Shown here: piece after piece, positions 7,202 through 15,740 of the stretch
Position numbering within the stretch: the first letter of the stretch is position 1
How the letters are laid out: each line of letters starts with the position of its first letter
NCBI GenBank assembly: GCA_046756245.1
Contig: JBHHVZ010000025.1
Span: 1-32,448, forward strand
Length of the DNA: 32,448 nt
Direction of reading: 5' to 3'
Source: G021776435 sp046756245
Lineage (GTDB): Bacteria > Pseudomonadota > Alphaproteobacteria > Caulobacterales > Parvularculaceae
Notes under the pieces: model-generated
Told to the model about the DNA's origin: nothing
Seen by the model: only the letters and a program-made list of their open reading frames with translations
Database searches by the model: none
Translations under genes and position numbers: made by a program

Positions 7202-7216
7202 TGGCACGCCGTTTGC
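7202..7216 (+). promoter_or_regulatory. Sigma-54 promoter of flgF-flgG-flgA-flgH
   Basis: TGGCAC at 7202-7207, five bases, then TTGC at 7213-7216 match the RpoN -24/-12 consensus (TGGCAC-N5-TTGC). Transcription would begin near 7228, about 36 bases before the flgF ATG. An AT-rich stretch at 7163-7201 between this site and the palindrome could accommodate IHF bending. Sigma-54 control of rod/ring operons is known in Caulobacter. Confidence 0.75.
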
Positions 7217-7263
7217 GGCGCGCCTTCGCGTCTGATCACCCGCATGGGACCGGAAAAACGTCC

Positions 7264-8001
7264 ATGGAAAACGCCATCACCGCCGGCCTGTCGAAACAGA
7301 TCGTGCTGACGCGCGCGCTCGACATCGCCGCCAACAATATCGCGAACCAGACAACGCCCGGCTACAAGGCCGAAAAGACCGCCTTTCGCGAATATATCGC
7401 GCGGATCGAAGGCCCGGAGAGCGGCGACCCGGAGGTCTCGCTCGTTTACGATTCAGACAGCTATACGGACTTTTCGCCGGGGGGGCTTGAACAGACCCAC
7501 GCCAGTTTCGACTTCGCAATCGACGGAGACGGTTTCTTTGCGGTCGAAACCGCTGACGGCGTGCGCTACACCCGCGACGGTCATTTCGGCCTTAATCTTT
7601 TCGGCGAACTCGTAAACCGGGACGGGGCGCGCGTGCTGGACGCCAATGGCGCATCGATCCTGTTCGATCCGGAAGCCGGACCCGTGCTCCTGTCTCCGGA
7701 AGGCGAGCTGCAGCAGGACGACGCGCCGGTGGCGGTGCTCGGCGTTTACACCGTCGACGATACGCGTCAGTTGCGCAAAGAAGGCGCAAACCTGTTCGCC
7801 GCCGCGCCCGGCGCAGAGCCGTTCGCCCTGCAGCTTCCGCGCATCCGCCAGGGATTCATCGAAACATCAAATGTCGCCCCGATTTCATCGGTGACGGACA
7901 TGATCGAAATCATGCGCGCCTATGAACAGGCTTCACAGGTCGCCGAAATCGCCAATCAGCTCGCGCGCGACGCCGTGCGCACATTGAGTCAGGAAGCCTG
8001 A
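7264..8001 (+). CDS. flgF: Flagellar basal-body rod protein FlgF
   Basis: A 245-residue proximal rod subunit, exported through the flagellar type III system, so no signal peptide is expected. It begins with MENAITAGLSKQIVLTRALD and the rod motif IAANNIANQTTPGYK (residues about 22-36). The DGDGFFAVET domain start follows near 88, and the C-terminal IRQGFIETSNV and MIEIMRAYEQASQ segments are typical of the FlgE/F/G family. I chose the ATG at 7264 because FlgF starts here, although the frame stays open back to 6874 through fliL antisense. It is the first gene of the operon, 13 nt before flgG. Confidence 0.93.
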   Translation: MENAITAGLSKQIVLTRALDIAANNIANQTTPGYKAEKTAFREYIARIEGPESGDPEVSLVYDSDSYTDFSPGGLEQTHASFDFAIDGDGFFAVETADGVRYTRDGHFGLNLFGELVNRDGARVLDANGASILFDPEAGPVLLSPEGELQQDDAPVAVLGVYTVDDTRQLRKEGANLFAAAPGAEPFALQLPRIRQGFIETSNVAPISSVTDMIEIMRAYEQASQVAEIANQLARDAVRTLSQEA

Positions 8002-8014
8002 GGTAAAAGCCGCC

Positions 8015-8803
<789 letters not shown>

Positions 8804-8811
8804 GCTGAACG

Positions 8812-9603
8812 ATGCCTCGCCCGTTTCGCACGATCCGTTCTGAAAACGCATCCGGACGACCGTTCTACGCGCCCGGCTTTCTCGCCTATGCGACCATTCT
8901 GATGTGGCTCCTCTTGACGGTGCTCTCGCCCGTACGGGCGCAAGAGAGCCTTCCGCCGCGGGCGCCGGCGGATGTGGTCGCCGAAATCGAAGCCGCATTG
9001 CGCGCCCAAGGCCTGGGACCGAACGCGGAAATTATCTTCGACGATCCGCAGGCGCCGATCCGCGCGGCGGCGACAAGCGCCGTGCTCACAGTGGAGCAGA
9101 CAAGCCGCAATCCTGTCACCGGGCGGTTTATTGTGCGGCTGCGCGCGGGCGACGGCGGCCCGCTCTTCGCGCTCGCCGGAACCGCGCGCGAACGTGTCGC
9201 GTTTCCCGTCCCTGTTCGCGAATTTGAGCGCGGCGAAACTCTTCGCGAAGACGACATCGACTTTGTGGAATCCGCGGAAGTGAGGCCGAACGCCTATATT
9301 CGCGACGCCGACGAACTGATCGGCAAGGAGACGCGCCGCCCCTTGCGCAAAGGCGCGCCGGTGCGTCCGTCCGACGTCGTCGCGCCGGTGCTCGTAAAGC
9401 GCGGCGAACTCGTCACCATGACCTATTCCGTAGAAGGCCTCAGACTCACCCATATGGGCGTGGCGCTCGACAGCGGCGCCAAAGGCGAGGTTATCGATAT
9501 CAGAAATGTTCGCAGCGAGCGCGTGCTCAAGGCCGCGGTGTCGGGGCGCGGCGCCGCCGTCGTCGCCTCGCCGCGCACGCTCGCCGCCGACGGAGAGGGC
9601 TAA
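8812..9603 (+). CDS. flgA: P-ring assembly chaperone FlgA
   Basis: A 263-residue periplasmic protein needed for FlgI P-ring assembly. A hydrophobic signal segment lies at about 24-45 (FLAYATILMWLLLTVLS), preceded by an unusually long basic N-terminus. The C-terminal half carries the SAF/FlgA domain: FERGETLREDDIDFVE, then RRPLRKGAPVRPSDVV and VKRGELVTMTYSVEGLRLT, ending with GAKGEVIDIRNVRSERVLKA. The order flgF-flgG-flgA-flgH is the Caulobacter one. FlgI itself is not encoded in the window. flgH starts 3 nt after the stop. Confidence 0.9.
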   Translation: MPRPFRTIRSENASGRPFYAPGFLAYATILMWLLLTVLSPVRAQESLPPRAPADVVAEIEAALRAQGLGPNAEIIFDDPQAPIRAAATSAVLTVEQTSRNPVTGRFIVRLRAGDGGPLFALAGTARERVAFPVPVREFERGETLREDDIDFVESAEVRPNAYIRDADELIGKETRRPLRKGAPVRPSDVVAPVLVKRGELVTMTYSVEGLRLTHMGVALDSGAKGEVIDIRNVRSERVLKAAVSGRGAAVVASPRTLAADGEG

Positions 9604-9606
9604 GTC

Positions 9607-10362
9607 ATGATAAACCGTCACCCGATGCTCCGTCCGTTGTTTGCTTTCGCCGCGCTGGCGCTGGCGAGCGGATGTTCGACATTCGACCGGCTCCAGCGCG
9701 TTGGCGAGGCGCCGCCGCTGTCGCCGACCGATAATCCCGCCATCCTCTATGGCGGCCGGCCCGTCGGCATGCCGATGCCTGAGATTCGGACCGAGCCCAT
9801 TCTCGCCAATTCGCTGTGGCGGCCGGGCGCACGCTCCTTTTTCAAGGATCAGCGCGCGCGCACGACCGGCGACATCGTCACCGTGGTGATCGACATCGAC
9901 GACCGCGCCCGGCTCGACAACACCACCGAGCGCACCCGGGCCAATGGAGAAAAGGCCGGCATTCCCGCCTTCGGCGGCTTCGAACAGAAACTCGTTGACC
10001 TGTTGCCGAACGGCGCGGCCGCCGACCCGCTGGTCGATCTGTCGTCGGATTCGACGGTGCGCGGCGAAGGCAGCGTCGACCGTCAGGAAAAAGTCGAGCT
10101 CACCGTCGCCGCCGTCGTCACGCAGATGTTGCCAAACGGAAACCTGGTGATCGCCGGCAAGCAGGAAGTGCGCGTCAACAATGAAGTCCGTGAACTGACG
10201 GTCACCGGCGTCATCCGGCCCGAGGATATTTCCAACGCCAACCGCATCAACCACGCCCAGATCGCCGAGGCGCGCATCTCCTATGGCGGGCGCGGCCAAC
10301 TGACCGACGTGCAGCAGGCCCGCTACGGCCAGCAAATCTATGACATTCTGTTCCCGTTCTAG
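9607..10362 (+). CDS. flgH: Flagellar L-ring lipoprotein FlgH
   Basis: A 251-residue outer-membrane lipoprotein that forms the L-ring bushing of the flagellar rod. The signal peptide ends in a lipobox (ALASGC) with the lipidated Cys near residue 23. Family segments are NSLWRPGARSFFKDQRARTTGDIVTV (from about 63), IDIDDRARLDNTTERTR, and the C-terminal VTGVIRPEDISNANRI and ADARISYGGRG-like (here AEARISYGGRGQL). The TAG stop is part of a CTAG that is also the stop of the converging truncated dehydrogenase gene. Confidence 0.95.
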   Translation: MINRHPMLRPLFAFAALALASGCSTFDRLQRVGEAPPLSPTDNPAILYGGRPVGMPMPEIRTEPILANSLWRPGARSFFKDQRARTTGDIVTVVIDIDDRARLDNTTERTRANGEKAGIPAFGGFEQKLVDLLPNGAAADPLVDLSSDSTVRGEGSVDRQEKVELTVAAVVTQMLPNGNLVIAGKQEVRVNNEVRELTVTGVIRPEDISNANRINHAQIAEARISYGGRGQLTDVQQARYGQQIYDILFPF

Positions 10363-10895
10363 GAATCGCCCTGAGGCTGCTTCGCCGCCGCCTGCCCTGC
10401 GCCAGCGGGTCCGGCGTGCACGATTAATTCGCCCATCGCTTCGAGCACGGGTCTTGCGCGCGCGAACGCGTCTTTTTCGCCGCCGACCGTGAAGGCGAGC
10501 GTTCCGGCCCCGGCCTCCGCGACGCCGCCTGTCGCCGGCGCGTCGATCATTGCGAAGCCTTTCTCAGCCGCTGCTGCGCCGAGGGCGCGCGCCGTTTCGA
10601 TGTCGACGGTCGAGCAATCGATCAGCAGCGCGCCTTTCCTCGCATGGGCGAGAACGCCGTAGCGATCAAGATAGACCGAGCACACATGCGGGTCCGCCGG
10701 CAGCATGGTGACGACGATGTCGGCGTTCCCGACGGCGGCGGCGACTGTATCACCGCGCGCGCAGCCGGCTTCGACTGCGCGGTCGATCGCGCCGATGGAA
10801 AGGTCCGTCGCGATCGCCTCATGGCCGGCCTTGACCAGATTGGCCGCCATCGGCCGGCCCATGCGCCCGAGACCGATGAATGCGATTTTAGCCAC
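10359..10895 (-). pseudogene. mmsB: Truncated 3-hydroxyisobutyrate dehydrogenase
   Basis: The 178-codon frame starts at GTG 10895 and begins with an intact Rossmann motif (IAFIGLGRMGRPMAANLVKAGH). It continues through the NAD-binding domain (TMLPADPHV, DAPATGGVAEAGAGTLAFTVGG) to GPAGAGQAAAKQPQGDS. Intact family members run about 290-300 residues, so the all-helical C-terminal domain that forms the active site and dimer interface is missing. The frame ends at a TAG overlapping the flgH stop, so the missing part was replaced by the flagellar operon's 3' end. It starts 3 nt after the permease stop. NAD binding may survive but catalysis is unlikely, so valine degradation would need another copy. 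Confidence 0.75.
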
Positions 10896-10898
10896 TGT

Positions 10899-11642
10899 TC
10901 ATTTTCCCTGTTCCTCGCCGCCCGACGCAACGGCTCCAGCGAAGGCGGGCGCGTTGCGCGCAAGATGCACAAACAGCGCCGTCGACAGGCCGGCGGAGCC
11001 GAAAATCATGCACATCACCATAATCTGATAGCGCACGGCGATCAGCGGCGAAACGCCCGAAAGGATCTGCCCCGTCATCATGCCGGGAAGCGCAACCAGA
11101 CCGACGGCCAGGAGCGCATTGACGACCGGTATCATCGCCGTCTGGAAGGCGGTTATTTTCGCCTCCGCATAGGGCGCGCCATTTGCGGTTTCGGAAGCGA
11201 GCCGCTCCGCCGCCAGCGAAACGCTGGTCATGCTGTTGGAGAAAATCATGCCAGCGAGCGGAATCGTCATATGCGGCGCGTACCATGGCTCAAGCCGCAA
11301 CACGCCGATCACCACACAGGCGAGCGTTACGCCGCCGCCAACGAATATTGACGCGAGCGAGGCTGGAAACAGCGCGCGCTTTCCGGACTTTATCGTATTG
11401 AGCGCAATGGCGCCGGAGGCGACGACCATGACGGCCAGCACGGCTGAAACGACGAGACCGGAATCGGCCGCAAAGATGTAAACCAGCGCATAACCGATGA
11501 TCATCAGTTGCACGAACATCCGCAAGAAGGCGTACAACGTCTTTCCATAACTGATGCGCCAGCGCTGCATCAATACAATGACGCCTGCCGCAGGAATGAG
11601 CGCAAACGCCAGCCTGGCGAGGGGAATGGTCTGAATATCCAT
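10899..11642 (-). CDS. fetB: FetB/UPF0014-type ABC transporter permease
   Basis: A polytopic 247-residue membrane protein with about seven hydrophobic segments. It carries UPF0014 signatures: the MRISYGKTLYAFLRMFVQLMIIGYALVYIF region (here RISYGKTLYAFLRMFVQLM), the IPLAGMIFSNSMTSVSLAAERL block near 128-149, and ALPGMMTGQILSGVSPLIAVRYQI near 184-207. In E. coli FetB pairs with the ATPase FetA and is linked to iron export. No ATPase gene lies next to it here, so the partner must be elsewhere or lost. I prefer the ATG at 11642 over a TTG at 11657. It is transcribed with the truncated dehydrogenase, whose GTG begins 3 nt after its stop. Confidence 0.85.
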   Translation of the reverse strand: MDIQTIPLARLAFALIPAAGVIVLMQRWRISYGKTLYAFLRMFVQLMIIGYALVYIFAADSGLVVSAVLAVMVVASGAIALNTIKSGKRALFPASLASIFVGGGVTLACVVIGVLRLEPWYAPHMTIPLAGMIFSNSMTSVSLAAERLASETANGAPYAEAKITAFQTAMIPVVNALLAVGLVALPGMMTGQILSGVSPLIAVRYQIMVMCMIFGSAGLSTALFVHLARNAPAFAGAVASGGEEQGK

Positions 11643-11718
11643 GAGAGTCGCTTTCAATGGCGCGACGCTTCATCCGTCGCGGCGATCAGGCGATTAATCA
11701 GGAGCGGAACAATCCCCC

Positions 11719-11788
11719 GCTCATCCCGGCGGAGACCGGGATCCATTTCCGACTCACCCTGGATCCCGGCTTTCGCCGGGATGAACGG
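11719..11788. repeat. REP-like palindrome, intergenic copy B
   Basis: CGCTCATCCCGGCGGAGACC near the left end mirrors GGCTTTCGCCGGGATGAACG at the right end, with GGATCC-type inner arms around an 18-base loop. It is the same family as the copy at 4085-4155. It sits between the SDR remnant and the permease gene and could act as a transcript hairpin. Confidence 0.85.
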
Positions 11789-11824
11789 GAATAAATACAG
11801 CGCGCAGATTAAGCGCCCGACGCC

Positions 11825-11884
11825 CTAACCCGCAATGCGCCGCCCCATGCCGCGATTGGCTCCGGCGATGAAGATTGAAGGCAT
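11825..11884 (-). pseudogene. Remnant of a short-chain dehydrogenase start
   Basis: A 19-codon frame from ATG 11884 to TAG 11825 encodes MPSIFIAGANRGMGRRIAG. This is the N-terminal strand and nucleotide-binding motif (GANRGxG) of short-chain dehydrogenases. A convincing ribosome binding site (GGGAGC) precedes the ATG, 18 nt behind the hydrolase stop. Nothing recognisable of the other roughly 220 residues follows, and the REP-like element begins 36 bases beyond the stop. It looks like the 5' end of an operonic gene whose body was deleted. A genuine 19-residue peptide is less likely. Confidence 0.55.
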
Positions 11885-11902
11885 GTGTTCCGCTCCCTTT
11901 TC

Positions 11903-12964
11903 TTACGGCAACTCAAGTTCTTCCTCGCCCTCGAGCGGCGCGAAGCATTTCTCGATCGCTTTGTCGCTGACCTTCTCGACCGAGGCGGGCGACCATTTCG
12001 GCGCGCGGTCCTTGTCGATGATTTGCGCGCGTACGCCTTCGAAGAAGTCATGCCCCTCCATAACGCGGCGGACCATGCGGAATTCCATCCGCATAACGTC
12101 GTCGAAATCGAGCAAGGCGCCGCGCTTCATTTGCTCGAAGGTGAGCTTCAGCGATGTGGGCGACATCTGTTGCAGAATTTCGAAAGTCTCAGCCGCAAAG
12201 TCGCCGCCGCCATGTTCGAGCGCGGCCCACAAGTCTTCAAATCGTTCATGCCCAAGGAATAGCGCGGCGATGCGCCGGCGTTTATCGTTGATCGGCGCGG
12301 CGCCGGGATCGCCGGCGAAGCAATCGAGCGCGGCTTCGACGTCGGCGTGGGGGCAAAGCCCGAAGGAAAGGCCGTAAAGCGCCTCTTCAAGCTCCGCCAT
12401 CTTATCGGTCGGCGCATAATGCGTGGCGACGCCCGCCGCCATGCAGTCGGCGGCGTTTGCGCGCGCGCCGGTCAGCGCATAATAAAGCCCCAGCCCGTCA
12501 TGCATGCGCGGCATGAAATGCCCGCCGCCCACGTCGGGGAAAAGCCCGATCGCGGTTTCCGGCATCGCGAATAATGTGCGATCGCCGGCGACGCGAAAAT
12601 CGCCGTGCACGGAAATCCCGACGCCGCCGCCCATCGCGACCCCGTCGATGAGCGCGACATAGGGCTTGGTGAAATGATAAATCGCGGCGTTGTTGCGATA
12701 CTCCTCGCGGAAGAAATCGCAAACGCCCGCCGGATCGTCCTTGGCTTCGGCGGCGAGCCGGCGGATGTCGGCGCCGGCGCAGAAGGCGCGTGACCCCGCG
12801 CCTTTCACCAGCACAGCCTTGACGTCTGCATCGCCCTCCAAATCGACGAGCGCGGCGCGCATCGCGGCGACCATCTCGAGCGTCAGCGCGTTCAAAACCG
12901 CCGGCCGGTTGAGCGTAATGACGCCCCAGGCCCCGACGCAGTCGAAGAGAATTTCATCGGTCAT
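11903..12964 (-). CDS. 3-hydroxyisobutyryl-CoA hydrolase (crotonase superfamily)
   Basis: A 353-residue enzyme of valine degradation (EC 3.1.2.4), releasing 3-hydroxyisobutyrate from its CoA ester. The length (about 350) and the extended C-terminal domain separate it from ordinary enoyl-CoA hydratases (about 260). Visible features are the oxyanion-hole segment SRAFCAGADIRRL, the second loop DGVAMGGGVGISVHGDFRVA, and MPETAIGLFPDVGGGHFM, with the Glu and Asp expected for this hydrolase. The C-terminal block has PTSLKLTFEQMKRG and EGHDFFEGVRAQIIDKDRAPKW. The substrate's next enzyme, the dehydrogenase, is the truncated gene downstream, with a permease and an SDR remnant in between. Confidence 0.92.
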   Translation of the reverse strand: MTDEILFDCVGAWGVITLNRPAVLNALTLEMVAAMRAALVDLEGDADVKAVLVKGAGSRAFCAGADIRRLAAEAKDDPAGVCDFFREEYRNNAAIYHFTKPYVALIDGVAMGGGVGISVHGDFRVAGDRTLFAMPETAIGLFPDVGGGHFMPRMHDGLGLYYALTGARANAADCMAAGVATHYAPTDKMAELEEALYGLSFGLCPHADVEAALDCFAGDPGAAPINDKRRRIAALFLGHERFEDLWAALEHGGGDFAAETFEILQQMSPTSLKLTFEQMKRGALLDFDDVMRMEFRMVRRVMEGHDFFEGVRAQIIDKDRAPKWSPASVEKVSDKAIEKCFAPLEGEEELELP

Positions 12965-13039
12965 TCAAACGCGCTCCGTATCCCTCTTATGCCCAATTGA
13001 CCGCAAGCGAGATCATTCAATCCGGCGCAACGCCATCCG

Positions 13040-14239
13040 TCACCGCCGCAAGGCGGTCTCAAGCCCATTAAGCAGGCGGTCGAAATCCGGCCGGGCGTTA
13101 TAGTAATGCGGCGATATCCGCACCACCCAGCCGGCTTTTGAAAGCCCCTCGTCCATCGGCGCCCATGCTTTCGGAATAAGCGCCGTGTTGACGCCCGCTT
13201 CCGACAGGGCGCGATGGACCTGCTCGCCGTCAGCGCCCTCCGCATGAACGGGGATGATCGGGCACAGCTCGCGGCCGGAATCGACAACGCGCCAGCCGTC
13301 GCGCTTTTCGATTTCGGATCGGAGGAATCTGTTGATCTCCCCCAATCTTTCGGCGATCCGCGCAAGGCCGATGTCGAGGGCGTAGCGCGCGGCGGCCCCG
13401 AAACCGAACAGGACGGCGTAGGAAAACTCCCAGTCTTCGAAGCGGCGTGCGCCTTTCTGGGCGCGGTAGCGTTTTTCATCGAGCAGCATCGCCCCCTTGA
13501 GATCGATGAATAAGGGCTGCAGTCCTTGATCGAGAACGCGGTCGGACACGTAAAGCAGGCCGGCGCCGCGCGGCCCGCGCAAAAACTTGCGCGACGTGGC
13601 GCTGAAAAAATCGCAGCCGATCGCGTTCACATCGATCGGCATCTGCCCAAGCGACTGACAGCCGTCGACGAGGTAAAGCACGTCTTCGCGCCGGCAGACA
13701 GCGCCGATCGCCGCAACATCTTCGATCGCGCCGGAGCTTGTGTTCACATGCACGGTCGCCACAAGCTTCGGGCGGCGGTCCTTAATGAGCTTTTCAAGCG
13801 CGCCGAGATCGGCGCCGCCGGTCTCGCATTTGGGCGCGCGGACAATTTCAACGCCGAAACGTTCGGCCAGCGACAGAAGCTGAATCTGGTTTGAGGCGTA
13901 TTCGGCCCAGGCGGCGATGACGACGTCGCCGCGTTCGAAGGGAATGGAAGACAGCGCCCGGGCGTAGGCGTCGGTGGCGTTGGCGGTCAGCGCGATATTG
14001 TCCGGGTTCGCGCCTATAACGGCGCCGACATCACGATAGACGTTCGCCAATTCGTCGCGGCGCGCCCGCGCGGCCTCATAGCCGCCGATTTCGGCTTCAA
14101 GATCGAGATGCGCCTTGACCGCCTCAATAACGGGGCGCGGCGAAAGCGCGGCGCCGGCGTTATTGAAATGTGCGACGCGTTCGGCGCCCGGCGTATCCCG
14201 GCGCAGGCGCGCCCAGGGCTCCGGCGTATCAAGCGTCAA
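13040..14239 (-). CDS. Class V aminotransferase-fold PLP enzyme
   Basis: About 399 residues from a TTG at 14239. The frame stays open to ATG 14305, but the extra Lys/Arg-rich residues are a shadow of the DedA gene's 3' end. Fold type I PLP features: HFNNAGAALSPRPVIEA near 24-40, VHVNTSSG near 164-170, the PLP-Asp in LVDGCQSLGQMP near 190-201 (D192), and the Schiff-base lysine in SATSRKFLRGPRGAG (K218). This belongs to the cysteine desulfurase/isopenicillin N epimerase-like group. EgtE-like C-S lyases share this arrangement, but no other ergothioneine gene is nearby, so the substrate is unknown. It overlaps the preceding gene by 11 nt. Confidence 0.88.
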   Translation of the reverse strand: MTLDTPEPWARLRRDTPGAERVAHFNNAGAALSPRPVIEAVKAHLDLEAEIGGYEAARARRDELANVYRDVGAVIGANPDNIALTANATDAYARALSSIPFERGDVVIAAWAEYASNQIQLLSLAERFGVEIVRAPKCETGGADLGALEKLIKDRRPKLVATVHVNTSSGAIEDVAAIGAVCRREDVLYLVDGCQSLGQMPIDVNAIGCDFFSATSRKFLRGPRGAGLLYVSDRVLDQGLQPLFIDLKGAMLLDEKRYRAQKGARRFEDWEFSYAVLFGFGAAARYALDIGLARIAERLGEINRFLRSEIEKRDGWRVVDSGRELCPIIPVHAEGADGEQVHRALSEAGVNTALIPKAWAPMDEGLSKAGWVVRISPHYYNARPDFDRLLNGLETALRR

Positions 14240-14939
14240 TTTTTTCGCCCGTTTTGCTTTGCGCTTTTTCCACCGCCGGCTTTTCTTCATCCCCGCCATT
14301 TTCATAAGGGGTTCCCTCGAATCCGGGCATGCCCGGCAGCGGATGGTCGAATTCCTTCGACAGCGGCGTCATCGGTCCCTCATGTTTGTTCACATGATTG
14401 AACCAGCGAAAAACGATATAGGCCGCAAGCAACACCACGGCGATCACCGGCAACCAGATTTTCGCCTGTTCGCCGGCGACGGCGCCGACTGAATGAAACA
14501 GGCCGAACATGACAATGAGATAAAGAACGGCCGTCGCCCCAAGCGCGGCGATATAAACGCCGTAATGCTTTTTGAAAAAGCCTGCGGCGATATAGGTCGG
14601 AATGCGCGTGCCCGGCACGAAGCGCGCCGTCAGCATGGTTTGAATGAATTCCTTGTGAATAAGGTCGCCGGCGATGGAGACTCCGGGTTTCTCCGCAAAT
14701 TTATGCGCCCATTTGTGGCGGCGGGCCAGACGTCCGAGCCAGTATTTCCAGGCGTCGGAGCCGATCAGCCCCGCGAAGATAACGACGAGGATAGATGCGG
14801 TCGGCGCGACGCCGGTAAGAGAGGCGGTCGCCGCGCCGATGACGGCCGCGTCTTCCTGAATGAACGGCAGCGCGAAAATGCTGGCGTAGAGCACCCAGCC
14901 GCTTAACGCCGCCAATGAATCCGCTTCAATCCCAAACAC
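14229..14939 (-). CDS. DedA/VTT-domain inner-membrane protein
   Basis: A 236-residue membrane protein of the DedA/SNARE-associated family, several members of which flip undecaprenyl phosphate or phosphatidylethanolamine or maintain membrane potential. It has hydrophobic segments near 10-30, 38-60, 120-150 and 155-178. The family region includes VIFAGLIGSDAWKYWLGRL (about 54-72) and the re-entrant motif ARFVPGTRIPTYIAAGFF (about 104-121), the equivalent of the F/RxxPGxR motif of DedA. The C-terminal cytoplasmic tail of about 50 residues is charged. The start is GTG at 14939, with no good alternative nearby. It ends inside the start of the aminotransferase gene. Confidence 0.85.
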   Translation of the reverse strand: MFGIEADSLAALSGWVLYASIFALPFIQEDAAVIGAATASLTGVAPTASILVVIFAGLIGSDAWKYWLGRLARRHKWAHKFAEKPGVSIAGDLIHKEFIQTMLTARFVPGTRIPTYIAAGFFKKHYGVYIAALGATAVLYLIVMFGLFHSVGAVAGEQAKIWLPVIAVVLLAAYIVFRWFNHVNKHEGPMTPLSKEFDHPLPGMPGFEGTPYENGGDEEKPAVEKAQSKTGEKIDA

Positions 14940-14953
14940 GCGCGCCCTTACTT

Positions 14954-15361
14954 CTACTCGGTTTCATTTTGCGGCAGGTCGTCCGTAATGTCGTAATAAT
15001 CGCCCTTATAGGCGACATATTCATGCAGGGCGAGCCTTTGCCCGGTCGGCGGGTCTAGCGCGCCAAGCGCGATGGCGATCCGATGCGCACGCTCTTCCCG
15101 CCTGTCGGCGTTGTAAAAGAGCGACGCGCCGCAGACCTTGCAGAACCCGCGCCGGGCGAAGCCGGACGAGCGATGCCACGTCACCAGGTCCTCGCCGGCG
15201 AGAAAGCGCAGGCCGCTCATCGGGGCGTTGACCGTCGTCCAGTAATTGCCGGCGAACCGGCGGCACTGGGCGCAATGGCAGGCGCTCGCCGGCTCCAGAT
15301 CGCGGTTTTCGACTTCGAACCGCACGCCGCCGCACAGGCACCGGCCGGATAGCTTAGTCAT
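14954..15361 (-). CDS. GFA (CENP-V/Gfa-like) zinc-binding protein
   Basis: A 135-residue protein of the glutathione-dependent formaldehyde-activating (GFA) fold, usually zinc-binding and often of unknown substrate. All cysteine pairs are present: RCLCGGVRFEV near residues 7-17, CHCAQCRRFAGNYW near 28-41, and GFCKVCGASLFYN near 70-82. The ATG at 15361 overlaps the stop of the upstream lipoprotein gene (ATGACTAA, 8 nt), so the two are translationally coupled. A longer TTG start at 15367 adds only two residues. Confidence 0.9.
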   Translation of the reverse strand: MTKLSGRCLCGGVRFEVENRDLEPASACHCAQCRRFAGNYWTTVNAPMSGLRFLAGEDLVTWHRSSGFARRGFCKVCGASLFYNADRREERAHRIAIALGALDPPTGQRLALHEYVAYKGDYYDITDDLPQNETE

Positions 15362-15740
15362 TATCAATTTCCGTTTCCGTCTCGAGGCGCAACTCGATCA
15401 TTGACCTTTCGCGCTCCATTTGCCGCTTCGCCCATTCGGCACCGCAAACGTTGTCTACCCCAAATATTATCTGATAACGACCCGATGAAACTATAGATCT
15501 CAAAACTTCTCCGGACGTAACTGGATCTGCGTCCTTCGATGCGCAAACAAGAACAGTTTCAGCATCTTCATATTTATGAAGTAGGACTTGCTCAATCGAC
15601 CCAGATTGAATAACGCCCCCATTCAGCGAAACCGCACCATCGTTTATAATCTGCACGACAGGCGGCGTCGTACTTTGCGAATGCGCGCATCCGACCATGT
15701 AGACAGCCAGCACAATGTAAATGCCGCGCATCGGGTCCAT
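15354..15740 (-). CDS. Small lipoprotein, possible TolR/ExbD-like periplasmic domain
   Basis: A 128-residue product with a lipoprotein signal (IYIVLAVYMVGC, lipid Cys at residue 18). Downstream the pattern PPVVQIINDGAVSLNGGVI (residues about 26-44), then a helix (EQVLLHKYEDAETVLVCASKDADPV) and RSIVSSGRYQIIFGV, follows the strand-helix-strand layout of the ExbD/TolR periplasmic domain (I-nDG-v-lNG, then a-vlv-adkd-p, then i-v-vv). This is a pattern comparison by eye, not a database hit. Codon use is more AT-rich than its neighbours. The ATG is preceded by GAAGGG and overlaps or follows directly a short frame. A C-terminal charged helix ends it. It is coupled to the GFA gene. Confidence 0.6.
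   Translation of the reverse strand: MDPMRGIYIVLAVYMVGCAHSQSTTPPVVQIINDGAVSLNGGVIQSGSIEQVLLHKYEDAETVLVCASKDADPVTSGEVLRSIVSSGRYQIIFGVDNVCGAEWAKRQMERERSMIELRLETETEIDND

Noticed and set aside
6874..7263. N-terminal extension of the FlgF frame
   Set aside because: It crosses the fliL 5' end, the palindrome and the sigma-54 promoter; FlgF family proteins begin at the ATG at 7264.
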